A stretch of DNA of 64,000 nt, from assembly GCF_037893015.1 (NCBI RefSeq), contig NC_133666.1, positions 661,063,482-661,127,481 on the forward strand, in the 5' to 3' direction. The stretch is from Macrotis lagotis. Its lineage: Eukaryota > Chordata > Mammalia > Peramelemorphia > Peramelidae. Below the pieces are notes generated by a model. It saw only the letters and a program-made list of their open reading frames with translations, had not been told where the DNA came from and did not search any database. Made by a program: the position numbers and the translations under genes. Below, one piece after another: positions 59,766-64,000 of the stretch; position 1 is the first letter of the stretch, and each line of letters begins with the position of its first letter.

Positions 59766-61326
59766 AGGTAGAAAAAATACTGGAAAAATTAAGCAACTGC
59801 TTTAAAAGTAGAATTAACCAAATGGAAAAGGAGATATAAAAATACATTTTTGGAAACAACTTCTTAAAGAGAACAATTAGTCAAATGGAAAGGAAAGTAA
59901 AAAAAGTTAATTGAGGAAAACAACTCCTTAAAAGTTAGAATTGGGCAAGTGGAGGCTAATGACTCTATGAGACATCAAAAATTCATCTAACAAATGCAAA
60001 AGAATGAAAACATGGAAGAAAATGTTAAATACCTCATTTAAGAAATGCTGACCTGAAAAAGAGATCCAAGATAGAGGACATCAGAATCAGTAGACTACCT
60101 GAAAGTCATAATCAAAAAGAGGACCTGGATAGCATTCTTCAAGAAACTGTCAAGTTAAACTGCCCTGATGTCCTGGAAGCAAGAAGTCAAAATAAGGAAT
60201 TGAAAGAATCTACCAACCACCTCAGAAAATAGATCCCAAAATATAAATTCCAAGTAACATCATAGTCAAATTTCTGAACTATCAGATCAAGGGAAAAAAT
60301 ATTTCAAGTGATCAGAAACAAACAATTCAACTATCAGGGATCACAATCAGGAGCAGCTGCAACATTAAAGGACTGAAGTCATTTAATGAAACAGAAGAAT
60401 TTCTAGCTTTCATAAAGTCCAAATTTAAACCAAAAATTTGACCTCTAATGTCAAGACCCAAGAAAAGCATAAAAACATAAAAAGGGGAAAGAAAACATAA
60501 GGGATTTGATAGAATTAAACTGTTTGCATCTTTACATGGGAAAATAATACTTAATTGTATTACTGATGGTACAGATAGAAGGAATATACCAAGCAAGGGG
60601 TATGTGTAGATAGGTGAATTTGAGGAAATGACAAAAAATTTAAGGGATGAAAAAGACAGGTATAATGGGTGCAAAAAGAAGGGAGAGATAGAATGGGTTA
60701 AATTATTTCATAATTTCAAAACCCATTACAGTGGAGGGGAAGATGGGAAGGTGGGTGACAACTATTACTTGAACCTTACTCTCATTGGTATTGGTTCAAA
60801 GAGGGAATGATACACACAATCTTTTGAATACAGAAATCTATCTTGTCTAACAGGAAGTAGGAGAGAAGGAGATTAAGTAAAAAAGGGGGTGAGGACTGAC
60901 AGAATGGAGGGAAGATTAGGGGAAGTGGTAGTCAGAAGTAAAATACTGGTAAGGAGGGAAAGGGTAAAAAGATAGAGAGGACAAACGGGAGCAAGGATAG
61001 AATGGAAGGAAATACACAGGTAACTATCATAGCTGTGAATCTTAATGAGATGATTTTTCTCAAAACAGAGGCAGATAGCAGAGTAGAGCAAAACCAAGAA
61101 TCTTAGAATAAGTTGTTTACAGAAAAGGTACTTGAAACAGAGAAATGCACATAGAGGAAAGGTAAGGTGTTGGAGATGAAGTTAAAAACAAAAGAAGCAG
61201 GAATAGCAATCCTGATCTCAAAGTAAAAGCCAAAATCAAGAGATATAGAAGGAAACTATATCTTGCTAATAAGTTCCATAGATAATAAAGCAATATTGAT
61301 TCTAAACACTTTGTGTTAAGTGGTAT

Positions 61327-61517
61327 GGCATCCAAATTCTTTTTTAAATTTTTTTTTAAAAATTGTTTTAAGGGAATGGGGTTAAGTGACTTGCCCAAGG
61401 TCACACAGCTAGGCAATTATTAAGTGTCTGAGGTCAGATTTGAACTTAGGTCCTCCTGACTCCAAGGCCAGTGCTCTATCCACTGCGCTACCTAGCTGCC
61501 CCGGCATCCAAATTCTT
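61327..61517 (-). repeat. tRNA-derived SINE inside L1 ORF2, antisense, perfect 15-bp TSD
   Basis: The body at 61342-61502 is flanked by the perfect repeats ggcatccaaattctt (61327-61341 and 61503-61517). It interrupts the ORF2 endonuclease region. Confidence 0.95.
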
Positions 61518-64000
61518 AAAGAAATTAAGTGAGTTACAGGAAGAAACAGACATCAAAACTATATTAGTAGGGGACCTGAAATATTTCCTCTCAGAATTTG
61601 ATAAAGTCAACCAAAAAATAAACAAGAAAGAAATGAAGTTGGTAAAAAGAATATCAGAAAAGTTAAATATGACAGATCTTTAGAGAAAACTGAATAGGAA
61701 AGGAAGCAAATATACCTTTTTTTCTCAGCAGCACAAGGCAAATGCATAGAAAAACTGACCATGTAAAAATCTCAAAATCCAATGTAAAAAGTTAGAAATA
61801 CTAAATGTATTCTTTTCAGATCATAATGGAATAAGGATTGCATTCAACAATGCATAGTGGAAAGAAATTAAAAATTAATTAGAAACTAAATAATCTCTAA
61901 AGAATTAGTGGTTCAAAGAACACATTATAGAAACAAATAATTTCATTAAAGAAATTGACAACAATGAAAAAACATATCAAAATCTATGAGATCTGATGTA
62001 ATACTTATGGGAAATTTCATTTCTCTAAATTCTTAAAACAACAAAATAGAAAAAAAACCAAATCAATGAATTGGGTATGCAAATAAAAAACTTGGAAAAG
62101 AGCAAATTAAAAATCCTCAATTGAGTACCAAATTGAAAATCCTGAAAATCAAAGGGGGAGATTACTAAGATTCAATGTAAAAAGAAAAAACAATTGATTT
62201 AATAAATAAATCTAATAGCTGATTCTTTGAAAAAACCAATAAAACACAAGCTATTGTTAATTCAATTTTAAAAAAGGAAAGATGATAAATAAAAAGGGTG
62301 GCATAGTCACCAAGGAGGAAAAAATTAAAGCAATCATTAGGAAATATTTTGCTCAAATGTATACCAATAAATCTAATAATCTAAGTGAAATCAGTGATTA
62401 TTCGGACTAACAGATCAGGAAATGGAATTCCTAAATAACCCTATCTTAGAAAAAGATATTAAACAAACCATTAAGGAATTCTCTGGCAAAATATTCCCTG
62501 GGCCAGATGAATTCACAAATAAATTATTCCAATATACTATGAACTGTATGAAAAACAGGCAAAGAAGGAGTCCTACAAATATTTGCTGATACCTAAATCA
62601 GGAAGTTGTAAAACAGAAAAAGAAAATTATAGACCAATTTCCCTAATGAATGTTGATGCAAAATTTTTGAACAAAATGCTGGTAAGGCTATTACAGCAAT
62701 ATATCATAATGATTATACACCATGATCAGATGGGACTTACACCATGTATAGAAATGCAGGGTTAGTTCAGTATTAGGAAAACAAACAATATAATTGACCA
62801 TATCAATAAAAAATTCAACAGAAATAATATGATTATCTCAACAGATGCTGAAAAAGATTTTGACAAAATAAAGCACTAATTCCTATTAACAACACTAGAG
62901 AAAATAGGAAGAAAGAGAACACTCCTTCCTTAAAATAATAACCAGTATCTATCTAAAACCATTAGCAAACATGATCTGCAAAAGGGATAAACTAGAAACC
63001 TTTCCAATAAGGTCAGAAATAAAGCAAAGATGTCCATTATCACCACTATTATCCAATATACATTAGAAATATTAGCTATAGCAGTAGAAGAGGAAAAAGA
63101 AATCAAATAAATTAGAATAAGCAATGCAGAAACAAAACTATCACGCCTTACAAATGATATGCTTATATACTTAGAGAACCCTAGAGAATCAACCAAAACA
63201 TAATGTGAAATAATTAACAACTTTAGCAAAATTGCAGGATATGAGATAAACTCAAATAAATCATCAGCATTCCTTTATATGATCAACACAGCCCAGCAGG
63301 AAGAGATAGAAAAAGAATTTTCATTTAACATAACTAAATACTTGGGAGTCTACCTGCCAAGACAAACCAGGAATTATATGAACACAACTACAAAACACAT
63401 TTCATACATATGAAGTCAGATTTAAACAAATGGAACAATATCAATTACTTATGGGTAGGTTGATCCAAATGGCAAAAATGACAATTCTGCTAAGTTAGTT
63501 TACTTATTTAATGCTATACCAATCAAACTATCAAAAAAATTTTTATAGAGCTAGAAAAAATAAATTCATCTATAAGAAAAAAAGATCAAAAATATTAAGG
63601 GAATTAATAAAAAAGAACTATGAAGGAAGGTGGCCCAGTAATACCAGATCTCAAACACATTATAAAGCAGCAATCACTAAAACTAACCCAAGATTTTGGG
63701 ATAAGAAGTCACTATCTCACAAAAACTATTGGGAAAACTGGAAAACAATAGTATACAAATTAGGTATAGATCAAAAGTTTATACCGTGTACTGGGTACAT
63801 GAGTTATACATAAAGGGTGATACTATAAACAAATTAGAAGAATAAGGAATAGTCTACCTCTAAAATCTATGGGAAGGTGAAGAATTCAAGACCAAACAAG
63901 AGTGAGCATTATGAAATCTAAAATAAATAATTTTGATTATATTTAAAGACTTTTATATAAACAAAACCAATGCAACCAAGTTGAGAAAAAAATCTTTACA

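Larger units (their letters stand above)
42300..64000 (-). other. PIWIL1: PIWIL1 gene, 3' part (gene span)
   Basis: Five exons on the - strand splice in frame to the C-terminal half of a PIWI domain, listed separately. The sequence resembles PIWIL1 more than PIWIL2 (for example [19 protein letters not shown] and [16 protein letters not shown]), and the gene is convergent with RIMBP2, as PIWIL1 is in human. PIWIL1 binds piRNAs in germ cells and silences transposons. The 5' exons, including the first catalytic aspartate, are beyond 64000. The 3' end near 42300 is estimated from a candidate poly(A) signal. Confidence 0.92.
58594..64000 (-). other. PIWIL1 intron (partial) largely filled by L1
   Basis: From the exon at 58593 to the window edge there is no further PIWIL1 exon. 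The sequence from about 58745 onward is an L1 on the + strand with two inserted SINEs. Confidence 0.7.
58745..64000 (+). mobile_element. L1 retrotransposon, near full length but degraded
   Basis: A 5' UTR-like region (58745-59390) leads to ORF1 remnants (about 59400-60260; 'ctacctgaaagtcataatca', NCPDVLEARSQ-type decay). ORF2 then begins near 61150. Its endonuclease part has GIAILIS, ILVGDLKYFLSEFDKVNQ and KLNMTDL with SDHNGIRIAFNN. The reverse transcriptase part has IKEFSGKIFPGPDEF and [20 protein letters not shown]. At 63139-63190 the catalytic FADD box reads TNDMLIYLENPRES. The element ends near or past 64000. Many stops and frameshifts make it inactive. Confidence 0.82.

Noticed and set aside
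1-64000. CRISPR array, bacterial operon or intact viral gene
   Set aside because: Repeats are all eukaryotic interspersed or simple repeats, genes have spliceosomal introns, and no intact viral open frame is visible.

Overview
The window is vertebrate nuclear DNA, AT-rich and intron-dominated, almost certainly from a marsupial. It carries about a dozen copies of a tRNA-derived SINE of the marsupial MAR1/WSINE1 type (body starting ggggcagctaggtggt...), many with intact target-site duplications. It also has MIR/THER1-like CORE-SINEs, marsupial-style L1 and a 7SL pseudogene. The prevalence of copies with the segment 'cacttaataattacctagctgtgtggcc' as shared core fits an Australian marsupial such as a dasyurid, but this is inference from the repeats only.

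Two protein-coding genes lie tail to tail. On the + strand, positions 1 to about 36,900 hold the 3' half of RIMBP2 (RIM-binding protein 2, a presynaptic active-zone scaffold). I can place exons at 1813-1971, 6322-7071 (donor provisional), 9324-9441, 17033-17185 (probable cassette), 19793-19977, 21166-21334, 24707-24810, 28705-28776 and 32833-32967. Alternative 3' ends follow: a short exon ending at 33558 and a longer one ending at 35494. The splice phases join without frameshift. These exons encode the acidic linker, the second SH3 domain, the third SH3 domain and the alternative C termini. The 3' UTR runs to a poly(A) signal at 36877-36882. The 5' exons (coiled coil, first SH3, FN3 repeats) lie before position 1.

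Positions 36,900 to about 42,300 are intergenic: SINEs, ancient LINE fragments and an antisense L1 ORF1 relic.

On the - strand, from about 42,300 to beyond 64,000, is the 3' end of PIWIL1 (a PIWI-clade Argonaute that uses piRNAs to silence transposons in the germ line). Its last five coding exons are 58523-58593, 58198-58360, 50625-50744, 44238-44385 and 43219-43335, read from right to left. They cover the C-terminal half of the PIWI/RNase-H domain. The glutamate finger, the second catalytic aspartate and the catalytic histidine are all present. The rest of the gene lies past position 64,000.

The PIWIL1 introns are full of retroelements. They hold a roughly 5 kb degraded L1 with ORF1 and ORF2 on the + strand (antisense to PIWIL1), an L1/HAL1-like ORF1 copy, a 3' L1 fragment, a full-length-looking 7SL RNA retropseudogene and several nested SINEs. 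No bacterial-type system, CRISPR array or intact viral gene is present. The most useful leads are unannotated or alternative RIMBP2 exons, the choice of C termini, the 7SL pseudogene and two local duplications.
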